Assembly (NCBI GenBank): GCA_947501475.1
Contig: CANMWA010000004.1
Coordinates: 124,001 to 188,000, forward strand
Source: an uncultured Aquimarina sp.
Lineage (GTDB): Bacteria > Bacteroidota > Bacteroidia > Flavobacteriales > Flavobacteriaceae
DNA length: 64,000 nt
Direction: 5' to 3'
Shown here one piece after another: positions 54,768 through 64,000 of the stretch (positions are counted from its first letter, which is position 1; the number at the start of each line of letters is the position of its first letter). The notes beneath the pieces are model-generated. The model was not told the origin of the DNA. It saw only the letters and a list, made by a program, of their open reading frames with translations, and did not search any database. The position numbers were made by a program, and so were the translations under genes.

Positions 54768-55505
54768 ATGACTTTTAGGCTAGTATTTTTTTCTTTTCTA
54801 TTTCTTTTTGAATTGACCTATAGCCAATCAAAAACTATTGAAAACCCTGATCATTATGTTTGGTTTGACAAATTTATTGGCATAGAAAATACTGGATTAT
54901 ATAACGGTATTCAATATGTAGAAAAATATAAACCAATACATAAAAAACATCAATTTTTTAAATCTTCAGACTTTGTAAAAGGACAAATCACCTACAATAC
55001 ACAAAGATATTATGATGTGTTAATGAAATATAATGTTTTTGAAGATAAAATCCTTATTAAATTATTAGATAAATTTGGAGGTAATACAATACAACTTAAT
55101 ACCAATGATGTAACTGATTTTGTTATTGATAAATCTAAGTTTTTGAACTTGAGTACTAATAAAAATACTCTTATTAGTGTTGGGTTTTGCGAAGTTTTGT
55201 TAGAATATGATGTATTTAATTTCTACAAAAAAAATAAAAAAATAAAGAAAGAATTGTTTAGAGAAGAAACAGTTTTTTATGACTTTTTGGATAAACACTT
55301 ATATATTCTTTTATACAAAGATATCTACCATGAGGTTAATTCAAAGTCCGATCTAAATAGGGTCTTTCCAGAATTTAAAGAAGATATTAATAAATTTTAT
55401 ACTTCTAATAGAGCAATTCGAAAATCAAAACCAGATGTTTTTTGGACATTGCTTTTGAAGAAAATCTATTCAAAAATTTCTAACAAGAAAAAGAACACAA
55501 TTTAA
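54768..55505 (+). CDS. Unknown secreted protein, first gene of TonB-receptor operon
   Basis: A 245-residue exported protein. The start at 54768 is preferred since it begins the signal peptide (LVFFSFLFLFELTYSQ); an in-frame ATG at 54723 adds 15 residues. The body is rich in Lys, Tyr and Phe with no motif I recognise. It overlaps the receptor start by one base (TAATG), so the two are translationally coupled. It probably assists the receptor, as small periplasmic proteins do in other uptake operons. Confidence 0.7.
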   Translation: MTFRLVFFSFLFLFELTYSQSKTIENPDHYVWFDKFIGIENTGLYNGIQYVEKYKPIHKKHQFFKSSDFVKGQITYNTQRYYDVLMKYNVFEDKILIKLLDKFGGNTIQLNTNDVTDFVIDKSKFLNLSTNKNTLISVGFCEVLLEYDVFNFYKKNKKIKKELFREETVFYDFLDKHLYILLYKDIYHEVNSKSDLNRVFPEFKEDINKFYTSNRAIRKSKPDVFWTLLLKKIYSKISNKKKNTI

Positions 55506-58264
55506 TGAGGTTTTTAGTATCCATAATACTTTTTTTTAGCATTAGCAGTTCTCAGGCGCAAGAAGGTGTTTTAGTTTCATTATCATATAATAATTCTGAT
55601 CTAAAAGAGGTTTTACATCAAATCGAAGAGACTACAAATTATCGTTTTTATTATGTGGATTCTTGGATACAAAACAAGACAGTATCTGGAAATTATAAGA
55701 ATGTAAGCCTGAATAAAATTTTAGAAGACTTATTTAAAGATACAATCCTTAATTTTTATATAACAAAAGATAATACAGTAGTTATAACACAAAATGTTGT
55801 TATCTATGATGAATTACCAAAAGGTTTCTTTGGTAAAGAGGTTAAAGATGCAGATGAAAACCTCTCAAAAACAAGAGTCAATCCAATATTTCAGCCAAAA
55901 GAAGGGTTTTCAAGAAAGAGAAAAATGTTAACCATTCGAATAGGAAAAGAGAATAAGAGTACTAATCAAACGTCTTTTGTTTTAAGTGGATATGTAAGAA
56001 ATAAGAGAACAGGCAATACAATACCCAATTTAGCAATTACAATAAAGAATAAAGGTACTGGAGTAGAAACTGACCAAAATGGATACTACAAAATTACATT
56101 ATCACCTGGACTTAATATTATAGAAGCCAGCGCTATGGGAATGGCTAATAAAACAAAAAGGGTTATTATCTATAATGATGGACAATTAAATTTTGATCTA
56201 GACGAAAGCCTTGAAGTTCTTGATGAAGTATTTATAGAGTCTGATGTTAATGATAATGTAGATAGCGCAGTAACTGGAAGTGAAAAAATAGATATTGAAG
56301 AATCTAAGAATATACCCTTGGTTTTGGGCGAAAGAGATGTGTTAAAAGTAGCAACCACACTACCAGGTGTTTCTACTGCTGGTGAAGGAACTATTGGATT
56401 TAATGTTAGAGGTGGTAAATCAGATCAGAATCTTATTTTGTTAGATGATGCTGTTGTCTATAATCCTCAGCATTTTTTTGGTGTTTTTTCGGCATTAAAC
56501 CCATTTGCCTTAGGAGAAGCCAATATTTATAAGGGTAGTATTCCTGCTGAATATGGTGGGAGATTATCATCAGTATTCGATATTAAAACCAAAAACAGTG
56601 ATGCCATAAAGTTTAAAGGAGAAGCAGCAGTTGGGCCTGTTACAAGCACAATTGTTCTAGAAGCACCAGTTTTTAAAGATAAATCTACCATTTTGATCGG
56701 AGGAAGAATTGCATATGCAAATTGGATTTTAAGATCTGTCGGAAATGAAAATTTAGAAAAAAGTGAAGCCTCATTTTATGATGTTGTTGCAAAATACAAT
56801 CATGAGTTCAATAAAAATGATAAAATTAGTGCAACCGGTTATTTTAGTCAAGATAATTTTAGCATAACGTCTGATTCACTTTATACATATAAAAATAGGG
56901 CATTATCTCTAAATTGGGAGCATAAATTTAATGACAAAAATAAAGGAAACTTAATACTCGCAAATAGTAGATACGAGTTTGATATTGAATTTGATGGTAA
57001 TGGAAATAATGATTTCGACCTAGGAAATAGTATCGAAGAAACAGAGTTAAAATTCAAGTTTAAGTACTTACATAGTGATAAACTTAAATTTGATTACGGT
57101 ATTTCAAGTAAATTGTATTCCTCTAAACCTGGAATAAAAAAACCAACAGGAGAAGAATCTATTGTTACACCAGTTACAATCCCAGAAGAGAGAGGGCTTG
57201 AATCTGCAGCTTTTTTTTCTGCCAAATATGATTTAACAAAAAAAATACTTCTTGATGTTGGGATAAGATATTCCTTATTTAATACATTGGGAGCATCTTC
57301 TCAGCGTATATATCAAGATGGGCTGCCTAGAAATGAGTTAACTTTAATCGAAACCAAAGAATTCGATAAAAATGACATTGTTGAAACATACGGAGGTCCA
57401 GAAATTAGAGTGTCTGCACGATATCTTTTAATTCCTGGTTTATCAATCAAAGCGAGCTATAACAATACAATCCAATATATTCATAGATTAACTAATAACA
57501 CCACAGCTTCGCCAATAGATACGTGGAAACTTTCTGATATAAATATAAAACCTCAAAAAGCAGATCAATATTCTTTGGGAGTTTATAAAAATTTAAATCA
57601 AAATGTATATGAGTTAAGTATTGAAGGGTTTTATAAAAGGTCTAATGATATTTTGGATTTTAAAACAGGAGCGCAAACGTTATTAAATGAAAGTGTAGAA
57701 ACAGAAGTGTTACAAGGAAAAGGAAAATCATACGGTCTTGAGTTTTTAATCAAAAAAAACAAAGGAAAGTTTAACGGTTGGTTGGGGTATACATATTCAC
57801 GTTCATTCATTAAATTAGATAGTCAATTTAGAGAAGAACAGGTAAATGATGGAGATTTTTTTCCTTCAAATTTTGATAGACCTCATGATGTTAGTTTAGT
57901 GACCAATTATAAATTTACAAGACGATTTAGTTTCTCTACCAATTTTGTCTATCAAACAGGAAGACCTGTTACTTTTCCTGTGGGTAGTTTTGTATTTAAT
58001 AATGCAGAGTTTGTAGCCTACAGTGATCGTAACAAGTTTAGAATCCCCGATTTTTATAGATTAGATATAGGTTTTAATGTAGAAGGAAACCATAAGAAAG
58101 GAAAGTTAGCCCACAGTTTTTGGACGATTTCTATTTATAATGTGTTAGGAAGAAATAACCCTTTTTCTGTTTTTTTTATAACTGAAAGTGGAGAAATAAA
58201 GGCATTGCAAAGCTCTATTTTTTCAGTACCAGTGCCTTCTATTACGTATAGTTTTAAGTTTTGA
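55505..58264 (+). CDS. STN-domain TonB-dependent receptor
   Basis: A 919-residue outer-membrane receptor. Signal peptide to about residue 18, then an STN domain (about 23-98, SYNNSDLKEVLHQIEETTNYRF), a carboxypeptidase-like regulatory domain (about 160-240, SGYVRNKRTGNTIPNLAIT), a plug (about 260-370, FNVRGGKSDQNLILLDDAVVYNPQHFFG) and the barrel ending in YSFKF. STN domains normally interact with a FecR/sigma pair, but none is encoded in the window. It is followed by two DUF4249 lipoproteins. Substrate unknown. Confidence 0.92.
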   Translation: MRFLVSIILFFSISSSQAQEGVLVSLSYNNSDLKEVLHQIEETTNYRFYYVDSWIQNKTVSGNYKNVSLNKILEDLFKDTILNFYITKDNTVVITQNVVIYDELPKGFFGKEVKDADENLSKTRVNPIFQPKEGFSRKRKMLTIRIGKENKSTNQTSFVLSGYVRNKRTGNTIPNLAITIKNKGTGVETDQNGYYKITLSPGLNIIEASAMGMANKTKRVIIYNDGQLNFDLDESLEVLDEVFIESDVNDNVDSAVTGSEKIDIEESKNIPLVLGERDVLKVATTLPGVSTAGEGTIGFNVRGGKSDQNLILLDDAVVYNPQHFFGVFSALNPFALGEANIYKGSIPAEYGGRLSSVFDIKTKNSDAIKFKGEAAVGPVTSTIVLEAPVFKDKSTILIGGRIAYANWILRSVGNENLEKSEASFYDVVAKYNHEFNKNDKISATGYFSQDNFSITSDSLYTYKNRALSLNWEHKFNDKNKGNLILANSRYEFDIEFDGNGNNDFDLGNSIEETELKFKFKYLHSDKLKFDYGISSKLYSSKPGIKKPTGEESIVTPVTIPEERGLESAAFFSAKYDLTKKILLDVGIRYSLFNTLGASSQRIYQDGLPRNELTLIETKEFDKNDIVETYGGPEIRVSARYLLIPGLSIKASYNNTIQYIHRLTNNTTASPIDTWKLSDINIKPQKADQYSLGVYKNLNQNVYELSIEGFYKRSNDILDFKTGAQTLLNESVETEVLQGKGKSYGLEFLIKKNKGKFNGWLGYTYSRSFIKLDSQFREEQVNDGDFFPSNFDRPHDVSLVTNYKFTRRFSFSTNFVYQTGRPVTFPVGSFVFNNAEFVAYSDRNKFRIPDFYRLDIGFNVEGNHKKGKLAHSFWTISIYNVLGRNNPFSVFFITESGEIKALQSSIFSVPVPSITYSFKF

Positions 58265-58285
58265 TTTTATTATTTAAGATATATA

Positions 58286-59479
58286 ATGACAGTAAATAAT
58301 CACATAAAATCTATATATTTAATACTACTCACCATAGTATGTTTAGTCAGTTGTACTGAAGAGTTTATACCACAAACAGAAACATTTGAAAGTATTTTGG
58401 TTGTAGAAGCCACGCTTACAGATGAACTAAAAACACAGAATGTATTTTTATCAAGAACTTTTCGTTTTGAGGATCAGGAGCCACAAGGTGAAGAAAATGC
58501 TGCAGTGAAAATAACAGATGACTTACAAAACGAGTATGTATTTAATGAAACAGAACCTGGTAAATATATTTCAGAAATTAAATTTCAGGCATTGCCAGAA
58601 CGTCAATATATATTGTCTGTAAAAACAAAAGACAATGCATTATATACCTCGAGCTCAGTAGCTTTACCAAAAAAAACAAGTATTGATAGGCTGTATGCTC
58701 AAAAAACGATCAATGATAAAGGAGTAGAAGGGTTAGGGATTTTTGTTGATAGTTCTGGTCCAGAAAATGAAATATCATATTACAGATACAAATTTGAAGA
58801 AACATACCGATTTACGGCACCAGAGTTTTTTGATTTGGATTTGGTTGTTTTATCTGTAAATCCATTTGTTACAGAAACAACGACAAGACCTGTAGACAAA
58901 AAAGTATGTTATAAAACAGATTTTTCTAATGATTTAATTTTGGCAAGCACAGAAGATTTGGTAGAAAACAAGTTACAGAAATTTTTAATACGTTTTATTG
59001 AAAAAGATAATATCATAATTAATGATCGCTACACTATTGTAATTAATCAGTTTACAGAAACATTAGAAGCAAGAAATTTTTACGAAACATTGAATGATTT
59101 TTCAAACTCCGAAACTTTATTTTCTCAAATACAGCCAGGGTTTATTGTTGGTAATATAAATAATATTGATAACCCTAAAGAAAATGTCTTGGGTCTTTTT
59201 CAGGTATCGTCATTTTTATCTGAGCGTATTTTTTTTAATTACAGAGATTTCTTCTCTAATAATCAACCTGTAAATTATTTTATTGATTGTACTAGGGTTT
59301 CACCTCCGATCATTCCCACAAATGCAACACTAATCAGTTTTTTAAACGATGGGTTTTTGCTCGATGGATTTACGGGTGAAAACAATGGTAATGTTGGCCC
59401 TTTTTTTATAGTTCCAGGGGCATGTGGAGATTGTACCCAAATAGGAGATAATATAGTTCCAGATTTTTGGAAGGATTAA
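58286..59479 (+). CDS. DUF4249 lipoprotein, copy 1
   Basis: A 397-residue lipoprotein (lipobox LVSC, Cys23) of the DUF4249 family, always found beside TonB receptors in Bacteroidota. Typical features are EEFIPQTETFESILVVEA near the N-terminus and a C-terminal GACGDCTQIG. It is expected to work with the receptor as an outer-surface binding component, although the ligand is unknown. It is a close duplicate of the next gene, same length and with the same TYRFTAPEFFDLDL segment. Confidence 0.88.
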   Translation: MTVNNHIKSIYLILLTIVCLVSCTEEFIPQTETFESILVVEATLTDELKTQNVFLSRTFRFEDQEPQGEENAAVKITDDLQNEYVFNETEPGKYISEIKFQALPERQYILSVKTKDNALYTSSSVALPKKTSIDRLYAQKTINDKGVEGLGIFVDSSGPENEISYYRYKFEETYRFTAPEFFDLDLVVLSVNPFVTETTTRPVDKKVCYKTDFSNDLILASTEDLVENKLQKFLIRFIEKDNIIINDRYTIVINQFTETLEARNFYETLNDFSNSETLFSQIQPGFIVGNINNIDNPKENVLGLFQVSSFLSERIFFNYRDFFSNNQPVNYFIDCTRVSPPIIPTNATLISFLNDGFLLDGFTGENNGNVGPFFIVPGACGDCTQIGDNIVPDFWKD

Positions 59480-59480
59480 T

Positions 59481-60674
59481 ATGGAAAATATAAAAAGTAA
59501 AACATATCGTATTCCATTAGTAATATTAATCTTATTTTGTATTATAAATTGTACTGAAGAATTCGTACCTAAAACTGATATTTTTGAAAGTATTTTGGTG
59601 GTCGAGGCTAATATAACAGATGAATTTAAAGAGCAGAGAATTCTTTTGTCAAAAACTTTTCGTTTTGAAGATGAAAGTAGGACTAATCCCGAACGCAATG
59701 CAAAAGTAAAGATAGTTGATAATTTACAGAATGAATATTTATTTAAAGAAACAACCCCGGGGATCTACACTTCTATATCCTTTTTCCAAGCTTTGTATGA
59801 TAGAGAGTATACATTATTAATAGATACAGATGATGGAAAATCCTATATTTCTGATTCAGTAATTTTAACACCTCAATCAAATATAGATAGCTTATACGCA
59901 CAAAGAATATTTAATGATAAGGGATTAGAAGGAATTGGAATTTTCGTAGATAGTTTTGATGCTACAGAGGAAACTTCTTTTTATAGATATGAATTTGAAG
60001 CAACCTATCGATTTACGGCACCAGAGTTTTTTGATTTGGATTTGATAATAACTTCTGAAAATCCTTTAGAAATTAAATTTGTTAATAGATCAGTAGATAA
60101 AAAAGTATGTTATAAAACAGAGCTATTCAACAATATTGTTATCACCAATACAGAAGGTTTAAATGAAAATAGATTGTCTAGATTTTTAATTCACTTTATT
60201 GGTATAGACAATTACGCAATTAGTGATCGTTATTCAATTAATGTACATCAATTTACGCAATCAAGAGAAACGCAAGAGTTTTATCGAGTTTTACAAGATT
60301 TTTCTAATTCTACAACCTTGTTTTCTCAAATACAACCAGGTTTTATTTTAGGAAATATAAAAGCTGTTGCTAATGAAAAGGAAAATGTATTAGGGCTTTT
60401 TCAGGCCTCATCGGTATCAACTAAGCGTATTTTTTTTAATTATAGAGATTTTTTTCCAGAAGAAGATTTGCCTCCGTTTTTTGAAGATTGTACTATTGGC
60501 GCTCCTGCTGTAGGTCCTTCTTTTATTAGTTTAATAAATGCAGATATATTTCTGTTTGCTGGTTTTAATGGAGATCCAAATTCTGGACCTGGTCCGTATA
60601 ACCTTGTAGAAAAGGCATGTGGAGACTGTACAGAAATAGGGAGCTCTACAGTGCCAAAATTTTGGGAAAATTAA
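59481..60674 (+). CDS. DUF4249 lipoprotein, copy 2
   Basis: A 397-residue lipoprotein (lipobox IINC, Cys24) and tandem paralog of the previous gene, starting one base after its stop. Shared blocks include ATYRFTAPEFFDLDL, DKKVCYKTE and FSNSTTLFSQIQPGFILG. The C-terminus has the same ACGDCTEIG motif. The duplication is old enough that many surface positions differ, suggesting the copies have split roles or ligands. Confidence 0.88.
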   Translation: MENIKSKTYRIPLVILILFCIINCTEEFVPKTDIFESILVVEANITDEFKEQRILLSKTFRFEDESRTNPERNAKVKIVDNLQNEYLFKETTPGIYTSISFFQALYDREYTLLIDTDDGKSYISDSVILTPQSNIDSLYAQRIFNDKGLEGIGIFVDSFDATEETSFYRYEFEATYRFTAPEFFDLDLIITSENPLEIKFVNRSVDKKVCYKTELFNNIVITNTEGLNENRLSRFLIHFIGIDNYAISDRYSINVHQFTQSRETQEFYRVLQDFSNSTTLFSQIQPGFILGNIKAVANEKENVLGLFQASSVSTKRIFFNYRDFFPEEDLPPFFEDCTIGAPAVGPSFISLINADIFLFAGFNGDPNSGPGPYNLVEKACGDCTEIGSSTVPKFWEN

Positions 60675-60685
60675 ATATAAAGATT

Positions 60686-62452
60686 ATGAGTATTAGTAAA
60701 TTGGTAGTGATAGTTCTTTTGCTTATTTCATTTATAGCAAATTCTCAGTATAAAACTGAAAATAATAATCTGCATTTGAACTATACAGATATACCGCAAG
60801 AAAAAGTTTTTATACACTTTAATACAGCTTTATTATTCTCAGGAGAATATTTATACTACAATATATATTGTATAAATTCAAAAACTAATACTTTAAGCAA
60901 ATTAAGTAAGATAGCTTATGTCGAGTTAATAGGAGAAGACCTAAAACCTGTTTTTAAACATAAGTTAAAATTAAATAATGGAGTTGGTTTTGGAGATTTT
61001 TTCCTTCCAGTTTCTATCCCTTCAGGAAATTATAAACTTATTGGTTATACCCAATGGATGAATAACAAATTAGATAATAATTTTTTTCAAAATGATATTA
61101 GTATAATTAATCCATATCAAAGTAATCAAAAATCAATACTTGCAGATGTAAATATGTCTGAAAATATAAAAGAAATAGGCAGTGCTAATAATAGTAAGGA
61201 TAAACAACATAATAAGGATACATATATAAAACTAAAACTCAATAAAGAAAAGTTTTTTAAAAGAGAACACGTTCAATTAACACTTAAAAATGTTAGAGGA
61301 AAAATAGGATTTGGCAATTATTCAATATCCGTAAAAAAGCTTTATGATATCAATGTTGCAGATAGGTACACTACAAAAACATTTAATTCATTATACAAAT
61401 CGGAAAAACATAAAAATAATCATGAAATTATATTACCAGAGCTTAGAGGAGAACTTATATTTGGTAAAATTACCGCTATCGATTCAAGTGCTTTGATTTC
61501 AAATAAGAAAGTAGCAATGTCTATCCCCGGAGAAAATTATGATTTAAAAATAGCTACTGCTAATGACAAAGGAGTGTTTTATTTTAACTTAGATAAAGAA
61601 AATAATGAAGAAAATGCCCTGTTACAAGTTTTAGGAAACAAAGAGCGATATACGATTGAAATATACAATCCAAAACCTCCTGATTATGCTAATCTTACAT
61701 TTCATACATTTTGTTTAAAACCTGAAATGAAATCTACAATTCTTGAACGAAGTGTTTATAATCAAATTAGTAATGGTTTTTTTTCGATAAAACCAGATAC
61801 TTTAAAAGTGTCTGAAGGAAAATCTCGGTTTTATGGAGATAAGGCTAAAGTATTTGATTTGGATGACTATACTAGGTTTCCTACAATAAGAGAAACTTTG
61901 GTAGAGATTGTAGATAATGTTTGGATAAAAAAAATAGATAAAGAAAAATATGTTTTTCAAGTAAGAAGTTATAACCCTTCTCCCGAAGATTTAGTTTTTT
62001 TACCACTTGTTATTATTGATGGAGTAATGATTCAGGATCATAGTACCATTGTAGATTATAATGCAAATAAGATTAAAAGAATAAAGTTAATAAGAGATTT
62101 ATATTTTTTGAATTCTCAAATGTTTCAAGGGATTATTGATATAGAAACTATTGATGGTGATTATTTTGAATCTGTTAGAGAAAAAGGAGTATACAGTACT
62201 CAATTATCAAAACCTTTGGCGGTTAAAAAATATTATCAAGAAAAATATGATACTACAACCAAAGAAACAACACTTCATATTCCTGATTATAGGCAACAAT
62301 TGTTATGGAAACCTAATGTAAGAGTAGATAAAGATGAAATGGTAATCGATTTTTTTACATCCGATAATACAGGAACTTTTGAAATTTCACTAGAAGGTTT
62401 TACAGACATGGGTGATGCAGTCTCAATTCATCAGACATTAGAAGTAGAATAA
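60686..62452 (+). CDS. Large secreted protein, MG2-like, last gene of TonB-receptor operon
   Basis: A 588-residue exported protein (signal peptide ending SFIANSQ). The start at 60686 follows the previous stop by 11 bp; an in-frame ATG at 60617 overlaps the previous gene and is rejected. Residues about 25-125 (EKVFIHFNTALLFSGEYLYYNIYC...IPSGNYKLIGYTQWM) resemble the alpha-2-macroglobulin MG2-type beta sandwich found in Bacteroidota surface proteins. The rest is beta-rich, with a C-terminal plug-like motif. Function unknown; it probably belongs to the receptor complex. Confidence 0.78.
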   Translation: MSISKLVVIVLLLISFIANSQYKTENNNLHLNYTDIPQEKVFIHFNTALLFSGEYLYYNIYCINSKTNTLSKLSKIAYVELIGEDLKPVFKHKLKLNNGVGFGDFFLPVSIPSGNYKLIGYTQWMNNKLDNNFFQNDISIINPYQSNQKSILADVNMSENIKEIGSANNSKDKQHNKDTYIKLKLNKEKFFKREHVQLTLKNVRGKIGFGNYSISVKKLYDINVADRYTTKTFNSLYKSEKHKNNHEIILPELRGELIFGKITAIDSSALISNKKVAMSIPGENYDLKIATANDKGVFYFNLDKENNEENALLQVLGNKERYTIEIYNPKPPDYANLTFHTFCLKPEMKSTILERSVYNQISNGFFSIKPDTLKVSEGKSRFYGDKAKVFDLDDYTRFPTIRETLVEIVDNVWIKKIDKEKYVFQVRSYNPSPEDLVFLPLVIIDGVMIQDHSTIVDYNANKIKRIKLIRDLYFLNSQMFQGIIDIETIDGDYFESVREKGVYSTQLSKPLAVKKYYQEKYDTTTKETTLHIPDYRQQLLWKPNVRVDKDEMVIDFFTSDNTGTFEISLEGFTDMGDAVSIHQTLEVE

Positions 62453-62515
62453 TATGCTATAATTTTAAGTTACTCATACAAAATTTAAGTTTCATTTTTT
62501 GAAACTAATTATCGT

Positions 62516-62523
62516 TATGTTTG
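62516..62523 (+). promoter_or_regulatory. -7 promoter box of the yifB/comM gene
   Basis: TATGTTTG matches TAnnTTTG, with a TTTG 14 bp upstream (62498-62501) that may serve as a -33 element at short spacing. The leader would be about 15-20 nt. Confidence 0.45.
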
Positions 62524-62544
62524 CAATTATGCAAAACATAAATC

Positions 62545-64000
62545 ATGTTAACTAAAATTTTTGGGAGCGCTGTTTTTGGAGTTGAAGCTACATCAATCAC
62601 GGTAGAGGTCAATATCGATAAAGGAATAGGGTATCATCTTGTAGGATTACCAGATAGTGCAATAAAAGAAAGCAGTTACCGTATAGCTGCTGCATTGCAA
62701 AATAATGGATATAAATTACCTGGTAAGAAAATAACTATTAATATGGCTCCGGCTGATCTAAGAAAAGAAGGTTCTGCCTATGATCTTACCTTGGCCATAG
62801 GAATTCTTGCTGCTAGCGCGCAGATAAAAAAAGATCATATTTCAGAATATTTGATTATGGGAGAATTATCCCTAGATGGAGGTCTTCAGCCTATTAGAGG
62901 AGCACTTCCGATAGCTATCAAAGCTCGAGAAGATGGTTTTAAAGGATTTATACTTCCTAAACAAAATGCAAAAGAAGCAGCAATTGTTGATAATCTTCTA
63001 GTATATGGTGTAGAAAATATAAAAGAAGTGATCGATTTTTTTGATGGTAAAGGCGCATTAGAACAAACTATAATAGATACACGAGAAGAATTTTATGCAG
63101 CACTTAACAATCCTGAATTTGATTTTGCAGATGTAAAAGGGCAGGAGAGTATAAAACGTTGTATGGAGATTGCTGCTGCAGGAGGACATAATATAATACT
63201 AGTTGGACCACCTGGGAGCGGAAAAACAATGTTAAGTAAAAGATTACCAAGTATACTACCACCAATGTCATTGCAAGAAGCATTAGAAACTACAAAAATC
63301 CATAGCGTAGTTGGCCGGGTGAAAGAAAACACAGGCCTTATGGCTCAGCGGCCATTTCGTAGCCCTCACCATACCATATCAAATGTAGCTTTGGTTGGAG
63401 GAGGAAGTTATCCACAACCGGGAGAAATATCCCTATCCCATAACGGAGTTTTGTTTTTGGATGAGTTACCAGAGTTTAAAAGAGAAGTGTTAGAAGTAAT
63501 GCGTCAACCCTTAGAGGACAGAGAGGTAACAATTTCAAGAGCAAAATTTACGGTTACCTACCCATCCAGTTTTATGCTAGTGGCAAGTATGAACCCCAGC
63601 CCAGGAGGATATTTTAATGATCCCTCTGCGCCAGTAACATCATCTCCGGCAGAAATGCAGCGTTATCTTAGTAAGATTTCCGGCCCCTTATTAGATAGAA
63701 TAGATATTCATATAGAAGTTACTCCTGTTCCTTTTGATAAGCTTAGCGAAGAGCGTAAAGGAGAGTCTAGTGTCGACATAAGAAAACGGGTAACGATTGC
63801 TAGAGATATTCAAACCAAAAGGTTTATAAGCTTGCCAACGATACATTATAATGCACAAATGAGTGTAAAGCAAATACGAGAACATTGCAAGTTAGAACAG
63901 TCATCAAAAGAATTATTAAAAACGGCTATGGAAAGATTAAATCTATCTGCAAGAGCTTACGACAGAATTCTTAAAGTATCCCGAACAATAGCAGACCTTG
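62545..64000 (+). CDS. comM: YifB/ComM-family AAA+ ATPase, partial (3' end beyond window)
   Basis: The frame is open from ATG 62545 to the window end (485 codons visible of about 510). The N-terminal ChlI-like domain (about 1-190, GSAVFGVEATSITVEV) precedes the Mg-chelatase AAA+ core: Walker A LVGPPGSGKTMLSKR (about 216), FRSPHHTIS, Walker B GVLFLDELPEFKREVLEVMR, sensor ASMNPSPGG, and SARAYDRILKVSRTIADL, where the sequence stops. ComM helps branch migration of single-stranded DNA into the chromosome during natural transformation. Confidence 0.95.
   Translation, partial: MLTKIFGSAVFGVEATSITVEVNIDKGIGYHLVGLPDSAIKESSYRIAAALQNNGYKLPGKKITINMAPADLRKEGSAYDLTLAIGILAASAQIKKDHISEYLIMGELSLDGGLQPIRGALPIAIKAREDGFKGFILPKQNAKEAAIVDNLLVYGVENIKEVIDFFDGKGALEQTIIDTREEFYAALNNPEFDFADVKGQESIKRCMEIAAAGGHNIILVGPPGSGKTMLSKRLPSILPPMSLQEALETTKIHSVVGRVKENTGLMAQRPFRSPHHTISNVALVGGGSYPQPGEISLSHNGVLFLDELPEFKREVLEVMRQPLEDREVTISRAKFTVTYPSSFMLVASMNPSPGGYFNDPSAPVTSSPAEMQRYLSKISGPLLDRIDIHIEVTPVPFDKLSEERKGESSVDIRKRVTIARDIQTKRFISLPTIHYNAQMSVKQIREHCKLEQSSKELLKTAMERLNLSARAYDRILKVSRTIADL

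Overview
The window is a 64-kb piece of an AT-rich chromosome from a member of the Bacteroidota, almost certainly the family Flavobacteriaceae (an Aquimarina-like marine bacterium would fit, but the genus cannot be fixed from sequence alone). The evidence is a SusC/SusD pair, many lipoproteins with a bare ...SC or ...AC lipobox, TonB receptors with carboxypeptidase-like N-terminal domains, DUF4249 and T9SS-type C-terminal domains, few Shine-Dalgarno sites, and promoters carrying the Bacteroidota -7 box TAnnTTTG. I saw no rRNA, tRNA, CRISPR array, IS element or phage genes. The first gene (alpha-amylase) and the last (YifB/ComM ATPase) run off the window ends.

Region 1 (1-19.7 kb) is an alpha-glucan locus joined to upper glycolysis. 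On the minus strand are susC, susD, susE and a GH13 amylase lipoprotein. On the plus strand are a LacI-type regulator, a maltose-type MFS permease, beta-phosphoglucomutase, a GH65 maltose phosphorylase and two more GH13 enzymes. Outer-surface amylases would cut starch, SusCD would import maltodextrins, periplasmic GH13 enzymes would trim them, the MFS protein would bring maltose into the cytoplasm, and GH65 plus PgmB would turn it into glucose and glucose 6-phosphate. pfkA, gapA and a BadF-type sugar kinase follow directly. A LacI-type operator core lies upstream of both susC and pfkA, so one regulator may tie polysaccharide uptake to glycolysis.

Region 2 (19.7-38.4 kb) is a complete nitrate assimilation cluster: a NarL-type two-component pair (kinase at 19.7 kb, regulator at 27.1 kb), a DUF4202 protein, nirD and nirB, an outer-membrane porin, an NrtABCD-type ABC transporter, a nitrate reductase fused to its own flavoprotein and BFD [2Fe-2S] modules, and a rubredoxin-tailed protein built on a sulfite/nitrite-reductase-like scaffold. 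Four promoters (nirB, porin, nrtA, nasA) share a 16-bp near-palindrome, consensus TAAGTATTAATACTTA, whose last two bases are the first two of the -7 box. This looks like a nitrate-regulon operator. Inside the cluster is an unlisted 53-codon gene for a Gly-Gly leader peptide of the Bacteroidota class I lanthipeptide type, with no modification enzymes nearby.

Region 3 (38.4-54.3 kb) is mixed: several envelope or secreted proteins of unknown function, an S41 peptidase, a hybrid histidine kinase, a membrane-anchored patatin phospholipase, an Xre-RES toxin-antitoxin pair, an M13 metallopeptidase, and an aspartate kinase divergent from an ACT-like protein. Region 4 (54.7-62.5 kb) is an operon of an STN-domain TonB receptor, two tandem DUF4249 lipoproteins and a large secreted protein, a probable uptake system of unknown substrate. 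A dispersed nested-palindrome repeat occurs three times (18.7, 38.3 and 42.6 kb).
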